Shown piece after piece: positions 41,754 through 51,489 of a DNA stretch of 64,000 nt (within the stretch, counting starts at the first letter, position 1; each line of letters begins with the position of its first letter). The notes below the pieces were generated by a model. That model saw only the letters and a list, made by a program, of their open reading frames with translations, did no database searches and was not told where the DNA came from. Origin of the DNA: Flavobacterium sp. BFFFF1 (GTDB lineage Bacteria; Bacteroidota; Bacteroidia; Flavobacteriales; Flavobacteriaceae); assembly GCF_002256285.1 (NCBI RefSeq), contig NZ_NKJE01000007.1, positions 84,757-148,756 of the forward strand, in the 5' to 3' direction. A program made the translations under genes and the position numbers.

Positions 41754-44084
41754 ATGAAAAAAATAAGTTTTATAGGACTATTATTGTTACAAATTATTGC
41801 CGGAAGGGTTTCAGCGCAAATGGTCGCCAATGACGATGTATTTGATGGGCTGCAGGGCATTGAGGGTGGCTATTCCACGAGCTATACGCAGGGCGAAAAT
41901 CCTTTAAAAGTAATCAACAATGATTTGCTTAACGGCAATGCATTCAACTACTCACAGGTGACGCTGACACAGATTTCCACCACAAATCCATCGGTAACGC
42001 TTGCTACGAATTTCGGCGGCTATATCTACGTAGCGCCGGGAACGCCTACCGGGAGTTACCAGATTGTCTACCAGATTTGTTCCAACGCCAATCCTGCACT
42101 TTGCGATACTGCAGTGATTACGGTGAATGTGTGTTCGATTGCGAGACCGAACTTAAACAAACCGGACAGTTGTGACGACCCATTTGACACGTTTGAAATT
42201 ACAGGATTGCCCAGCTCGGGAACCTGGTCACTGTATCGGGGATATCTGGGATCTCCAATTGCCGAATATTCGCTCGTTGCTACGGGTACGGGCACAACCT
42301 ACACCGATTCCGGACTACCCCCAGTCTCTCCACCAGAAACACATGGATTCGGCTACAGGGTTGAAGACGCTCAAGGTTGTAGCGCCGTTTTTGGAGTTTG
42401 GAAGGAGCTGTGGGATCTCGATGTAAACGCCGTATTGACCGGGGAGTACATTGATTCCAATAGCAACGGCATTGTTGATTTAAATGATATGATGAAATTG
42501 ACCATGATGGTTACCAATAATTTAAATTGTACGATGCAAACTGTCAGGACATTGGATCAATACTTCTATAACTTAGAGCCCGGAGCTACTGTATCACTCG
42601 TGGTATATTTACCAATTGATCAAAATGACATTAATAATGGTTATTACTCTTTGTACTATTTAGATGTTTGGGCTTATTCAAATGGCTATGAACTCAACTC
42701 AAAAGTAACGCTTCAATCAAACGTCCCGCTTCAAATCGCCGATGGCATCAGGCTCAACGCCTTTATAGACGCCAATACCAATGGCACGAGGGATGTGGGT
42801 GAAGTGGATTACAACGATACTTACAACGTGACCATTAATGGTGTTAACCACGGTTTCTATACGCCAACGGGTAACGTAGTAGTTTACGAAACCAATCCTG
42901 CTAATGTCTATAGCATCAGCGTCGGGAATTCGTCAAATTGTACCTACATTTTCCCACCTGCGCTTTCGAACATCACCGTGCCTTCCGGATCAGGCATCAC
43001 GACGTATAACTTCCCGGTAGTTTTTAATGGCAACTGTGAAGATTTGAAAGTGGACGTTTTTCAAAACGGCGCGCCGCCGATTCCCGGATTTAACTTCGTC
43101 AACAGGATTGTATACCGGAACAACGGCATGTCTACAATCGCGTCGGGATCGATTAATTTTGCATCGGACAATGCGGTGACAATCGTTGGGGTATCTCCGA
43201 CGGGCCCTGTGATCACGCCAGGCAGCATGACGTATAATTTTGTGAACCTGGCACCGGACGAATCCCGATACATTGATATAACAATGCACACCCCGACAAT
43301 TCCAACAGTGTCGCTTGGGCAACATTTCACCAATACTGTTTCTGCCTCCATCCCTCCGGACGACATCAATACTGCCAATAATAGTAGTGCCATTACCCAG
43401 ACTGTCGTAGGCTCATATGATCCAAACGATAAAGCCGAGAACCATGGTGCGACGATTGTGCACAGTACTTTTACTTCAGACGACGTATTGACATACACCA
43501 TTCGTTTTGAAAATACGGGAACTGCCCCCGCAACGGATGTAAGGGTAACGGACGTACTGGACCCAAAGCTCGACGAAACTTCTATTCGGATGGTTTATGC
43601 CACACACAACTACCTTTTGGAAAGGACCGGAAATAATTTGGAGTGGATGTTCAACAACATTAGTCTTCCTGTTTCAGCCAATGGCAGTACCGGAAAAGGG
43701 TACCTCGTTTTTACCATAAAGCCTAAACCCGGCTACGCCATTGGTGACATTATCCCCAACAGTGCAAACATCTATTTTGATACTAACCCCGCTATTGTGA
43801 CGAATACTGTTAATACGGAATTTGTGTCCACACTTAACGTAGATCACATTCAGGACTATAGCTTGTCCTTTTTCCCAAATCCTGTGAAAGATCATCTTAC
43901 CGTGACCTCAAAAGAAAAAATTGGAGAAATCACAATCTCCGATATCACCGGGCAAACAATCATGAGTATAAAACCGAACGCAGTAGACATCAATCTGGAC
44001 CTCAACCCAATGCAGGCCGGTATTTACCTCGTCCGTGTAAAGTCTGCGGAAGCGGAGAAGATTTTTAAAATCATTAAGGAGTAA
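41754..44084 (+). CDS. T9SS-secreted protein with conserved-repeat and type A sorting domain
   Basis: The 776-residue protein has a signal peptide (1-21, ending RVSAQ). An N-terminal beta-rich part includes paired cysteines (QICSNANPALCDTAVITV) and FIDANTNGTRDVGEVDYND, an SdrD-like calcium-binding loop. The conserved-repeat domain (SYDPNDKAENHGATIVHSTF; YTIRFENTGTAPATDVRV) is followed by a sorting domain (FFPNPVKDHLTVTS, ISDITGQTIMSI, AGIYLVRVKS). The last 350 or so residues are close to those of the upstream gene, 23 bp away, so the two are tandem relatives in one operon. It lacks the six Ig-like repeats. A surface location is likely; the ligand is unknown. Confidence 0.9.
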   Translation: MKKISFIGLLLLQIIAGRVSAQMVANDDVFDGLQGIEGGYSTSYTQGENPLKVINNDLLNGNAFNYSQVTLTQISTTNPSVTLATNFGGYIYVAPGTPTGSYQIVYQICSNANPALCDTAVITVNVCSIARPNLNKPDSCDDPFDTFEITGLPSSGTWSLYRGYLGSPIAEYSLVATGTGTTYTDSGLPPVSPPETHGFGYRVEDAQGCSAVFGVWKELWDLDVNAVLTGEYIDSNSNGIVDLNDMMKLTMMVTNNLNCTMQTVRTLDQYFYNLEPGATVSLVVYLPIDQNDINNGYYSLYYLDVWAYSNGYELNSKVTLQSNVPLQIADGIRLNAFIDANTNGTRDVGEVDYNDTYNVTINGVNHGFYTPTGNVVVYETNPANVYSISVGNSSNCTYIFPPALSNITVPSGSGITTYNFPVVFNGNCEDLKVDVFQNGAPPIPGFNFVNRIVYRNNGMSTIASGSINFASDNAVTIVGVSPTGPVITPGSMTYNFVNLAPDESRYIDITMHTPTIPTVSLGQHFTNTVSASIPPDDINTANNSSAITQTVVGSYDPNDKAENHGATIVHSTFTSDDVLTYTIRFENTGTAPATDVRVTDVLDPKLDETSIRMVYATHNYLLERTGNNLEWMFNNISLPVSANGSTGKGYLVFTIKPKPGYAIGDIIPNSANIYFDTNPAIVTNTVNTEFVSTLNVDHIQDYSLSFFPNPVKDHLTVTSKEKIGEITISDITGQTIMSIKPNAVDINLDLNPMQAGIYLVRVKSAEAEKIFKIIKE

Positions 44085-44103
44085 GCCCAGTTCATACCAA
44101 ACA

Positions 44104-44133
44104 AAAATCCCGCCTTGTGAGCGGGATTTTTTT
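44104..44133. terminator. Bidirectional terminator
   Basis: AAAATCCCGC and GCGGGATTTT form a perfect 10-bp stem with a 7-base loop, between the convergent T9SS-substrate gene and odhB. Confidence 0.85.
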
Positions 44134-44151
44134 ATAAACTAAAGTAGATTT

Positions 44152-45387
44152 CTAAAGTTCCAATGCTTTCTTTGGATTGTTGTCCATTAGCAATTCTGCT
44201 GGGTTTTCCAAACCTTCTTTGACCGCTACCAGGAAACCTACAGATTCACGTCCATCGATAATCCTGTGGTCATATGACAAGGCCACATACATCATCGGGT
44301 GAATTTCCACCTGCCCATTTACCGCAATAGGGCGCTCAATAATATTGTGCATCCCAAGAATTCCGGATTGGGGTGGATTGATAATCGGTGTCGAAAGCAT
44401 ACTGCCGAATACGCCACCGTTGGAAATGGTAAACGTTCCTCCGGTCATGTCGTCAACGGTGATTTGACCATCGCGTGCTTTGATGGCCAATCTTTTGATT
44501 TCAGCCTCCACACCACGGAAAGTCAGGTTTTCAGCGTTTCTTACCACTGGGACCATGAGTCCTTTCGGGCCGGAAACCGCTACAGATATATCGCAGAAAT
44601 TGTAAGAGATTTTTTGGTCGCCATCAATCATTGAGTTTACATCAGGATACAATTGCAACGCACGCGTCACCGCTTTGGTAAAGAATGACATATAGCCAAG
44701 GCTTAGTCCGCCGTGTTTGGCTTTGAACGCGTCTTTGTATTCGTTACGTATTTTGTTGATTGGTGTCATGTTGACTTCGTTAAAAGTCGTTAACATCGCC
44801 GTTTCGTTCTTTGCAGCGACGAGCCTTTCCGCTACTTTTCTGCGCAGCATTGAAAGTTTCGTGCGCTCTGAACCACGATTTCCGCCCGTTGGTGTTCCCA
44901 TTGAAGGAGTTGCGTTTACGGCATCTTCTTTGGTTACCCTGCCACCTTTTCCGGTTCCGGTAAGGCTCTCAGGGCTAATATTTTTTTCGTCCAATATCTT
45001 TTTGGCTGCTGGCGAAGGCGTTCCTGAAGCATAAGTTGCTGCCGGAGCCGGAGCTGCTTTTGGCGCTTCTTCTTTTTTCGGAGCTTCTGCTTTTGGAGCT
45101 TCTTTCGGACTTTCGGACTTCTGACTTTCGACTGACCCTGAAGGTTTTGCAGCATCTGTATCGATCAGGCAAACCACCTGTCCTACTTTGACGGCATCGC
45201 CTTCTTCGGCCTTTAAAGTGATGATTCCGCTGGCTTCTGCAGGGAGCTCCAATGTGGCTTTGTCAGAGTCAACCTCAGCAATGGCCTGGTCTTTTTCAAC
45301 ATAATCGCCGTCTTTTACAAGCCAGGTTGCGATTTCAACTTCGGTAATCGATTCGCCCGGAGACGGGACTTTCATTTCTAAAATCAT
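44152..45387 (-). CDS. odhB: 2-oxoglutarate dehydrogenase E2 (dihydrolipoyl succinyltransferase)
   Basis: The 411-residue protein has one lipoyl domain (1-80; [13 protein letters not shown] with the lipoylated Lys43). An Ala/Pro/Lys/Glu-rich linker is followed by an E3-binding domain ([31 protein letters not shown], in parts, near 125-155). The catalytic domain ends [13 protein letters not shown] with the active-site histidine. It transfers succinyl groups to CoA in the TCA cycle as the core of the OGDH complex. It lies downstream of odhA; the intervening 137 bp hold copy C of the dispersed element. A second start 12 bases inside (MKVPSPGES) is possible. Confidence 0.97.
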   Translation of the reverse strand: MILEMKVPSPGESITEVEIATWLVKDGDYVEKDQAIAEVDSDKATLELPAEASGIITLKAEEGDAVKVGQVVCLIDTDAAKPSGSVESQKSESPKEAPKAEAPKKEEAPKAAPAPAATYASGTPSPAAKKILDEKNISPESLTGTGKGGRVTKEDAVNATPSMGTPTGGNRGSERTKLSMLRRKVAERLVAAKNETAMLTTFNEVNMTPINKIRNEYKDAFKAKHGGLSLGYMSFFTKAVTRALQLYPDVNSMIDGDQKISYNFCDISVAVSGPKGLMVPVVRNAENLTFRGVEAEIKRLAIKARDGQITVDDMTGGTFTISNGGVFGSMLSTPIINPPQSGILGMHNIIERPIAVNGQVEIHPMMYVALSYDHRIIDGRESVGFLVAVKEGLENPAELLMDNNPKKALEL

Positions 45388-45447
45388 GGTCTATAATTTT
45401 ATTTGGTGTTGTCTGTTTTAGTCTAATTTCAAAATTACACTATTTTT

Positions 45448-45525
45448 TAGCCCTGATCGAAGCGGCATCCTTTTTATTTTTCCTTTAAAAATAAAAAGAT
45501 ATAGCGTAGAGCAGGAAATAGCTTC
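45448..45525 (+). repeat. Dispersed structured element, copy C
   Basis: It starts TAGCCCTGATCGAAGCGG and ends GAGCAGGAAATAGCTTC. The inner stem pairs ATC, a bulged C and TTTTTATTTTT with AAAAATAAAAAGAT. It lies between odhA and odhB in the opposite orientation to both, and its last base is the first base of the odhA stop codon complement. In the sense RNA it would fold as a long A/U hairpin between the two cistrons. Confidence 0.75.
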
Positions 45526-48311
45526 TAATTAAATAAATTCTTGTCAAAAACCATTGCAATTGCGGCAGCATGGCGTTTTTTAGAACGGGCATAACTTCCG
45601 GCAGCCGGTGCGCTATAGGCTTTTAATGAGGCGACACGCAGTTTCACTTCTTTGAAATTCATTAACATATAACTGTAAGCACCCATATTTCGTGGTTCTT
45701 CCTGTGCCCATACGTAATCGTCGGCATTCGGATAAGACGCAATAATCGCTTTCAATTGCTCAACCGGTAAAGGGAAAAGTTGCTCGATACGAACCAATGC
45801 CACATCTTTGCGGCCGTTCGCTTCCCGTTCCGCCAATAAATCATAATAGAATTTACCGGTACAGAACACGAGCGATTTTACGTCTGCTTTATTCACGGTA
45901 GTGTCGTCCAGCGTTTCGCGGAAAGTACCCGTCGCAAATTCATCGGCAGTAGAAACCACTAGTGGATGGCGTAATAAACTCTTTGGTGTGAAGACAATTA
46001 ACGGTTTGCGATAAGTTGTTTTCATCTGCCTTCTCAACAAATGGAAGAAATTAGCAGGAGTCGTGCAATCGGCGACAAACATATTTTCGTTCGCACACAT
46101 TTGCAAATAACGCTCCATCCTTGCAGACGAGTGCTCTGCGCCCTGGCCTTCATAGCCATGTGGCAGCAGCATGACCAATCCGTTTTGGTTGTTCCATTTG
46201 TCTTCTGCCGCTGAGATGTACTGGTCGAGCATAATTTGCGCACCGTTCGAAAAATCCCCAAATTGTGCTTCCCAGATTGTCAGCGTTTTCGGGCTGGCCA
46301 ATGCATAGCCATAGTCGAAACCGACCACGCCATATTCTGACAGCAGCGAGTTGAATATGTTGAATTTTCCTTTTGCGTTTGGAAGCGTTTGTAACAAAAT
46401 CACTTCTTCTTCAGAATCCTCGACTTTCACCACGGCATGGCGGTGCGAAAAGGTTCCGCGTTCCACATCCTGTCCGGAAATCCGCACATCATAACCTTCA
46501 GTCAGTAAACTTCCGTACGCGAGTAATTCGGCCATCGCCCAGTCCAGCTTGTCCGTTTCGAAATACATCGTTTTGCGGTCGTTGATCAGTTTCTGGATTT
46601 TGCTGATGAATTTTTTATCGGATGGCAGTTCGGTAATCACTTTTGCGATTCCCGTAAGCGTTTCTTTCGGGAATGTTGTATCGGTATTCTGAAGCATTTC
46701 TGCCTGGTCTGCCTGTTTGAAACCCTGCCATTCGTTTTGCATGAACGGCGTGATGATGGTCAGGTCCTTTTTGCGGGAAGCCTCAAGATTTTCCTCGAGA
46801 TTTGCTTTGTAGGTGTCTTCGAGACCTTTTACGAAAGTCGAATCAATAACGCCTTCCGCCAACAACCGTTCCGCATAAATGTCGCGTGGATTTTTATGCC
46901 TGGCGATGATCTTGTATAATTTTGGCTGTGTAAAACGCGGCTCATCACCTTCGTTGTGGCCATATTTCCTGTAGCCTAACAAATCAATAAACACATCACT
47001 TCCGAACTGCATGCGGTAATCCAAAGCAAATAGCATCGCATGGACAACTGCTTCAGTATCGTCGGCGTTGACATGCAACACCGGTGAAAGGGTTACCTTC
47101 GCGACATCAGTACAATAGGTTGAGGAACGGGCGTCGAGGTAATTCGTCGTAAACCCAACCTGGTTGTTGATCACAATGTGAATTGTTCCTCCGGTTCTGT
47201 AACCGTCCAGCTGTGCCATCTGTACGATTTCGTATACAATTCCCTGGCCGGCAACGGCGGCATCTCCATGAAGCGCAATCGGGAGCACTTTAGAAAAATC
47301 GTCCGGAAAATAGCGGTCCTGCTTGGCACGGGTGATTCCCTCGATAACAGCACCGACTGTTTCAAGATGCGATGGATTGGGCGCTAGGTTGATGTTGATG
47401 CTTTTGCCTGATTTGGTTTTCCTGTCGGAAGTCAATCCTAGGTGGTATTTTACATCGCCATCAAAAAGCGCGTCATCGTCATAATCTTTTCCGTCGAATT
47501 CAGAGAAAATATCCTGGGTTGATTTTCCGAAGATATTCGCAAGTACATTCAGCCTTCCGCGGTGCGCCATCCCCATTACAAATTGCTCCACGCCTTTTTC
47601 GGCAGCGGCTTCGATTAATGCATCAAGGCCCGGAATAATGGATTCCCCACCTTCCAGCGAGAAACGTTTTTGTCCAACATATTTAGTATGCAGGAAGTTT
47701 TCAAACGAAACTGCCTCGTTTAGTTTTTCAAGTATGTTCTTTTTCTGGTCGGCATTGAATTTTGGGATGTTGTCATTGTATCCGATTTTATCCTGGATCC
47801 ACTGGATTACCTCTGGCTTACGGATGTACATATACTCTACACCGATGGATTCGCAGTAGATATTTTTAAGGTGTCCCAGAATTTCAGTCAGCGTGCACGG
47901 CTCCAGCTTCATCGCTTTGGCGGCATCGAAAACCGTATTCAGGTCAGCGTCTGACAATCCGAAATTGGCAATATCAAGCGTGGGCGACCAAATCCTCCTT
48001 TCTCTTACAGGGTTGGTTTTGGTAAACAAATGCCCGCGCGTGCGGTAGGCATCGATTAATTTTAAGACGTTAAACTCTTTCTGTAATTTTTCTGAGATCT
48101 GGCTGACATCCTGCGTAGCGGCAGCATTGGCAATTTCCGACGCGGGAACTCCGACAGGATATTCGTCATTGTATGTGGTCATACCAAAATCGAAACCCTG
48201 TAAAAAACTCCTCCAACTCGGTTCGACGCTGTCGGGATTCTCTAAATATTGGTCATATAAATCGGCGAAAAATTCAGTGTGGGCTGCATTTAAAAAGGAA
48301 AACCTGTCCAT
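45525..48311 (-). CDS. odhA: 2-oxoglutarate dehydrogenase E1
   Basis: The 928-residue thiamine-diphosphate enzyme matches OGDH E1: SFLNAAHTEFFADLYDQYL at the start, FVMGMAHRGRLNVLANI, LGLTSDRKTKSG and the cofactor stretch IALHGDAAVAGQGIVYE. Late segments are PHGYEGQGAEHSSARMERYLQ (in parts) and VWAQEEPRNMGAY. It decarboxylates 2-oxoglutarate and passes the succinyl group to the lipoyl arm of OdhB. The lipoamide dehydrogenase partner is not in this window. A TACTTTTG promoter element lies at 48350-48357. Confidence 0.98.
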   Translation of the reverse strand: MDRFSFLNAAHTEFFADLYDQYLENPDSVEPSWRSFLQGFDFGMTTYNDEYPVGVPASEIANAAATQDVSQISEKLQKEFNVLKLIDAYRTRGHLFTKTNPVRERRIWSPTLDIANFGLSDADLNTVFDAAKAMKLEPCTLTEILGHLKNIYCESIGVEYMYIRKPEVIQWIQDKIGYNDNIPKFNADQKKNILEKLNEAVSFENFLHTKYVGQKRFSLEGGESIIPGLDALIEAAAEKGVEQFVMGMAHRGRLNVLANIFGKSTQDIFSEFDGKDYDDDALFDGDVKYHLGLTSDRKTKSGKSININLAPNPSHLETVGAVIEGITRAKQDRYFPDDFSKVLPIALHGDAAVAGQGIVYEIVQMAQLDGYRTGGTIHIVINNQVGFTTNYLDARSSTYCTDVAKVTLSPVLHVNADDTEAVVHAMLFALDYRMQFGSDVFIDLLGYRKYGHNEGDEPRFTQPKLYKIIARHKNPRDIYAERLLAEGVIDSTFVKGLEDTYKANLEENLEASRKKDLTIITPFMQNEWQGFKQADQAEMLQNTDTTFPKETLTGIAKVITELPSDKKFISKIQKLINDRKTMYFETDKLDWAMAELLAYGSLLTEGYDVRISGQDVERGTFSHRHAVVKVEDSEEEVILLQTLPNAKGKFNIFNSLLSEYGVVGFDYGYALASPKTLTIWEAQFGDFSNGAQIMLDQYISAAEDKWNNQNGLVMLLPHGYEGQGAEHSSARMERYLQMCANENMFVADCTTPANFFHLLRRQMKTTYRKPLIVFTPKSLLRHPLVVSTADEFATGTFRETLDDTTVNKADVKSLVFCTGKFYYDLLAEREANGRKDVALVRIEQLFPLPVEQLKAIIASYPNADDYVWAQEEPRNMGAYSYMLMNFKEVKLRVASLKAYSAPAAGSYARSKKRHAAAIAMVFDKNLFN

Positions 48312-48349
48312 ATTTTATGTTGAAAGTCCTGGTTGTTAAAAGTATCCTG

Positions 48350-48357
48350 CAAAAGTA
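48350..48357 (-). promoter_or_regulatory. Promoter -7 element of odhA
   Basis: TACTTTTG on the minus strand matches TAnnTTTG, 39 bases before the odhA ATG. Confidence 0.45.
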
Positions 48358-48424
48358 CGATAATTACAATAAACTAATAATTATTTTCTACATTTATGAC
48401 TTAAACTTATCATAAAAAAGGGCT

Positions 48425-48988
48425 ATGAAATCCATTTGTTTTAAGAATATTATAAAATTGGCGCTGTGTGTCTTTTTTGCTGCTGCCCCAAAGTTGGCCC
48501 TGGCGCAGGATCAGGCAACTGGCGGTGACTTTTGGGACCATGTTCGCTTTGGTGGCGGCCTGGGACTTAGCTTCGGAAGCGACTACACGAACATCGCGGT
48601 GGCACCCGGAGCCATTTACCAATTCAACAATTATTTTGCCCTTGGCGTAGGGCTTCAGGGAAGCTATATAAAAGTCAAAGGCGATTACGGAGGAGACGAT
48701 TTAAACAATTATAAATCATGGGTTTATGGCGGAAGCATTGTCGCTTTGTTTAATCCGCTCGAACAGGTCCAACTGTCGGCAGAACTCGAAGAAGTGCGTG
48801 TGAATTCGGTATTTTCCTATCCGGGAACCCCAGATATCAAAGACAACTTTTGGAATACCGCCTTGTTTCTGGGGGCAGGTTACCGAATTGAAAATGTGAC
48901 CGTTGGTTTGCGTTATGATGTGCTTTACGATCGGGATAAAAGTATTTACGCTGATCCATTTATGCCTTTTGTGCGGGTTTATTTTTAA
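48425..48988 (+). CDS. Predicted small outer-membrane beta-barrel protein
   Basis: The 187-residue product has a signal peptide (1-27, ending KLALAQ) and about eight alternating strands (VRFGGGLGLSFGS, YFALGVGLQGSYIKVKG, VQLSAELEEVRV, NVTVGLRYDVLYD) ending in the aromatic FMPFVRVYF. That is an outer-membrane barrel signature. It diverges from odhA and converges closely with dxs (11 bp). No enzyme motif is visible, so any metabolic name suggested by its neighbour would be unfounded. Confidence 0.75.
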   Translation: MKSICFKNIIKLALCVFFAAAPKLALAQDQATGGDFWDHVRFGGGLGLSFGSDYTNIAVAPGAIYQFNNYFALGVGLQGSYIKVKGDYGGDDLNNYKSWVYGGSIVALFNPLEQVQLSAELEEVRVNSVFSYPGTPDIKDNFWNTALFLGAGYRIENVTVGLRYDVLYDRDKSIYADPFMPFVRVYF

Positions 48989-48999
48989 GGCTTGCTAAA

Positions 49000-50784
49000 T
49001 TATTTAATTTTTGACCGAAACCTTACGGCCAGACTTTTGCTGTCCAAACCACACATTTTTTCCAACTCTTCGATCGAACCCTGCGATATGAACCGGTCAG
49101 GAATCCCGATTACCTCAACAGCAGTCTTGTATCGATGCAGATTGACGAAATCGTTGATGGCACTACCGAACCCACCTGTAATTACACCATCCTCGACGGT
49201 AATTATTTTTCGGAATTTCCGGCAAATCTTATGTAGCGTGGCTTCATCGATCGGTTTAATGAATCCAAAATCATACCAGGCAAAATGACTGGTTTCATCT
49301 GCTTCAGAAAGCGCATGCATTACATTGTTTCCAATACTACCGGTACTTAATACTGCCGTTCCGGTTCCCGTTTTCATAAGCTGCGCCTTCCCTATTGCTG
49401 TTTTCTGATATTTGCCAAAATGTTCCTGTTCCCAAAAGGCGACTGTCCCGCGCCCGCGTGGATAACGGATTGCAATCGGATGATTGAGTCCAAGCTGGGC
49501 GGTATAAAGAATGTTTTGAAGCGCAATTTCGTTGAGCGGCGCATACACAATCATATTCGGGATGCAACGCAGGTAAGCGATATCAAATACACCATGGTGT
49601 GTCGCGCCATCTTCACCCACCAATCCTGCCCGGTCCAGGCAGAAAATTACAGGAAGATTTTGCAGGGCCACGTCATGGATAAGTTGATCATAGGCGCGTT
49701 GCATGAACGTCGAATAGATATTGCAGAATACGACCATTCCCTGAGTTGCCATTCCAGCAGCGAGCGTTACGGCATGCTGTTCCGCAATCCCAACATCAAT
49801 GGCCCGTTCGGGAAAAACTTCCATCATATATTTTAGAGAACTTCCGGAAGGCATGGCTGGCGTAATCCCAATGATCTTCTGATTCTTTCTTGCAAGATCT
49901 AAAACCGTAAGGCCGAAAACATCCTGAAATTTCGGTGGCAGATTGGCCTCATATTTTACATGGATTTCGCCAGTTTCCTTATCAAACTTGCCTGGTGCAT
50001 GGTACTTGACCTGATTTTCTTCGGCAAGCTGCATTCCTTTTCCTTTAGTGGTGATCACGTGCAGGAATTTAGGACCTTTTATTTCCCTGAGCCTTTTTAA
50101 TTCAGCCATCAGCGCTGGGAAATCATGTCCGTCTATGGGGCCGGAGTAGTCAAAATTCAGGGATTTGATTATGTTGTTCTGCTTCGGATTTTTACCGGAT
50201 TTCACGGCAGTCAGGTAATCCTTCAGCGCACCGACGCTGGGGTCGATACCGATGGCGTTATCGTTGAGCACCACCAGCAAATTGGCATCGGTGACCCCGG
50301 CATGGTTCAGCCCCTCGAACGCCATGCCGCTCGCAATGGAAGCATCTCCAATTACCGCGATGTGTTGTTGCTCAAACGCTCCTCTGAGGTTTGATGCCAA
50401 TGCCATGCCCAACGCTGCTGAAATGGATGTAGAGGAATGGCCGGTGCCAAAAGTATCGTAAATGCTCTCACTGCGCTTTGGAAATCCGGAAATGCCGCCG
50501 AGCTGCCGGTTGGTTTCGAAACGGTCCTTTCGGCCCGTCAGGATTTTATGCCCGTAGGCCTGGTGGCCCACATCCCAGACAAGCAGGTCATCTGGTGTAT
50601 TGAATACATAATGCAGTGCAATGGTCAGCTCCACAACCCCAAGACTTGCTCCAAGATGCCCTTCCGTTTTAGAAACGATATCGATGATGAAGTCACGGAG
50701 TTCCTGCGCCAGTCGCGGCAGTTGTTCCGGCTTTAGCCTGCGGAGGTCTTTTGGGGTATTTATTCTTGAAAGTAAGGTCGGCAT
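49000..50784 (-). CDS. dxs: 1-deoxy-D-xylulose-5-phosphate synthase
   Basis: The 594-residue thiamine-diphosphate enzyme has SKTEGHLGASLGVVELTIAL, DVGHQAYGHKILTGR, the cofactor stretch IGDASIASGMAFEGLNHAG, and the transketolase segment CLDRAGLVGEDGATHHG. FGSAINDF closes the C-terminal domain. The GDG of many thiamine motifs reads GDA here. It condenses pyruvate and glyceraldehyde 3-phosphate in the first step of the methylerythritol phosphate pathway to isoprenoids, which includes the UppP substrate. It is somewhat shorter than enterobacterial DXS (about 620). Confidence 0.97.
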   Translation of the reverse strand: MPTLLSRINTPKDLRRLKPEQLPRLAQELRDFIIDIVSKTEGHLGASLGVVELTIALHYVFNTPDDLLVWDVGHQAYGHKILTGRKDRFETNRQLGGISGFPKRSESIYDTFGTGHSSTSISAALGMALASNLRGAFEQQHIAVIGDASIASGMAFEGLNHAGVTDANLLVVLNDNAIGIDPSVGALKDYLTAVKSGKNPKQNNIIKSLNFDYSGPIDGHDFPALMAELKRLREIKGPKFLHVITTKGKGMQLAEENQVKYHAPGKFDKETGEIHVKYEANLPPKFQDVFGLTVLDLARKNQKIIGITPAMPSGSSLKYMMEVFPERAIDVGIAEQHAVTLAAGMATQGMVVFCNIYSTFMQRAYDQLIHDVALQNLPVIFCLDRAGLVGEDGATHHGVFDIAYLRCIPNMIVYAPLNEIALQNILYTAQLGLNHPIAIRYPRGRGTVAFWEQEHFGKYQKTAIGKAQLMKTGTGTAVLSTGSIGNNVMHALSEADETSHFAWYDFGFIKPIDEATLHKICRKFRKIITVEDGVITGGFGSAINDFVNLHRYKTAVEVIGIPDRFISQGSIEELEKMCGLDSKSLAVRFRSKIK

Positions 50785-50832
50785 CTATTGGATATAAGTA
50801 CAAATTTACGACTTTGTTTTACGCATTCCAGA

Positions 50833-51429
50833 TTATTTTTGGATCGAATCAATTGGGCGCACCACTTTGCCGCCAACAGGATGCTTCGACGTCGCGGTTT
50901 TTGGCCCTACAAATTTTATTTCCTCTATGCGTGGGGCGGGCGGCGGTGGAGGTGGCTGAGGAACCTCCTCAAACGGGATGTCGGGACAGGAAATACCCAT
51001 CACAACTTGGTGCTCCGGGAATATGCCCCTATTAATGAACAATACCCTCCCCGGATAGGAAGGACTAAATTGATGATCATCTACTACAGCTACTTCTCCC
51101 ATCGTTCGGTCGTTGCTGCAACTGAACAGCGTATTTCCCATCACTATAAAAAGGGCTAACAGGAAAGCCTTGCGGAAGGTCCGCCGCTTGTACAACACCC
51201 TCTCGGGAATTTGTATGTCTATGAACTCAAGCTGCGCCTTCCTGAATCTGCCACAGGTGCGTTCGCCTTTGTGGTGCAAGAAGTAATGTTGTACTTCTTC
51301 AGGTACCATTCGGGTAAAGTCGACGACGGATTTAGAACAACTGCCACAGAATTTACCCGTTTGTTCGAGGGTCATTTTTTCCCAGGCTTCGTTACAGGGT
51401 TTGGGAACGGAAATGCGAAAATCGTCCAT
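50833..51429 (-). CDS. Membrane protein with N-terminal cysteine-rich domain and proline-rich periplasmic tail
   Basis: The 198-residue protein starts at the ATG before DDFRISVPKPC. The cytoplasmic part has Cys12, then GKFCGSCSKSVVDFT with Cys28 and Cys31, and Cys59, a possible metal site. A membrane helix covers about 86-104 (ending LFSC). The periplasmic tail includes a run of six prolines near 160, as in TonB-like linkers. I recall this N-terminal pattern in other Bacteroidetes proteins, sometimes joined to TonB or carboxypeptidase-like domains. No function can be assigned. It diverges from tadA across 60 bp. Confidence 0.65.
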   Translation of the reverse strand: MDDFRISVPKPCNEAWEKMTLEQTGKFCGSCSKSVVDFTRMVPEEVQHYFLHHKGERTCGRFRKAQLEFIDIQIPERVLYKRRTFRKAFLLALFIVMGNTLFSCSNDRTMGEVAVVDDHQFSPSYPGRVLFINRGIFPEHQVVMGISCPDIPFEEVPQPPPPPPAPRIEEIKFVGPKTATSKHPVGGKVVRPIDSIQK

Positions 51430-51489
51430 AAAGTTTCGGTTGGTTCGTTTTGATAACGGAATGCATTGTGAAAATAGTATTTTTACCGC

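Noticed and set aside
48425..48988. Naming the small barrel after its 2-oxoglutarate dehydrogenase neighbour
   Set aside because: The sequence has a signal peptide and barrel strands and no decarboxylase motif; adjacency is not evidence of that activity.
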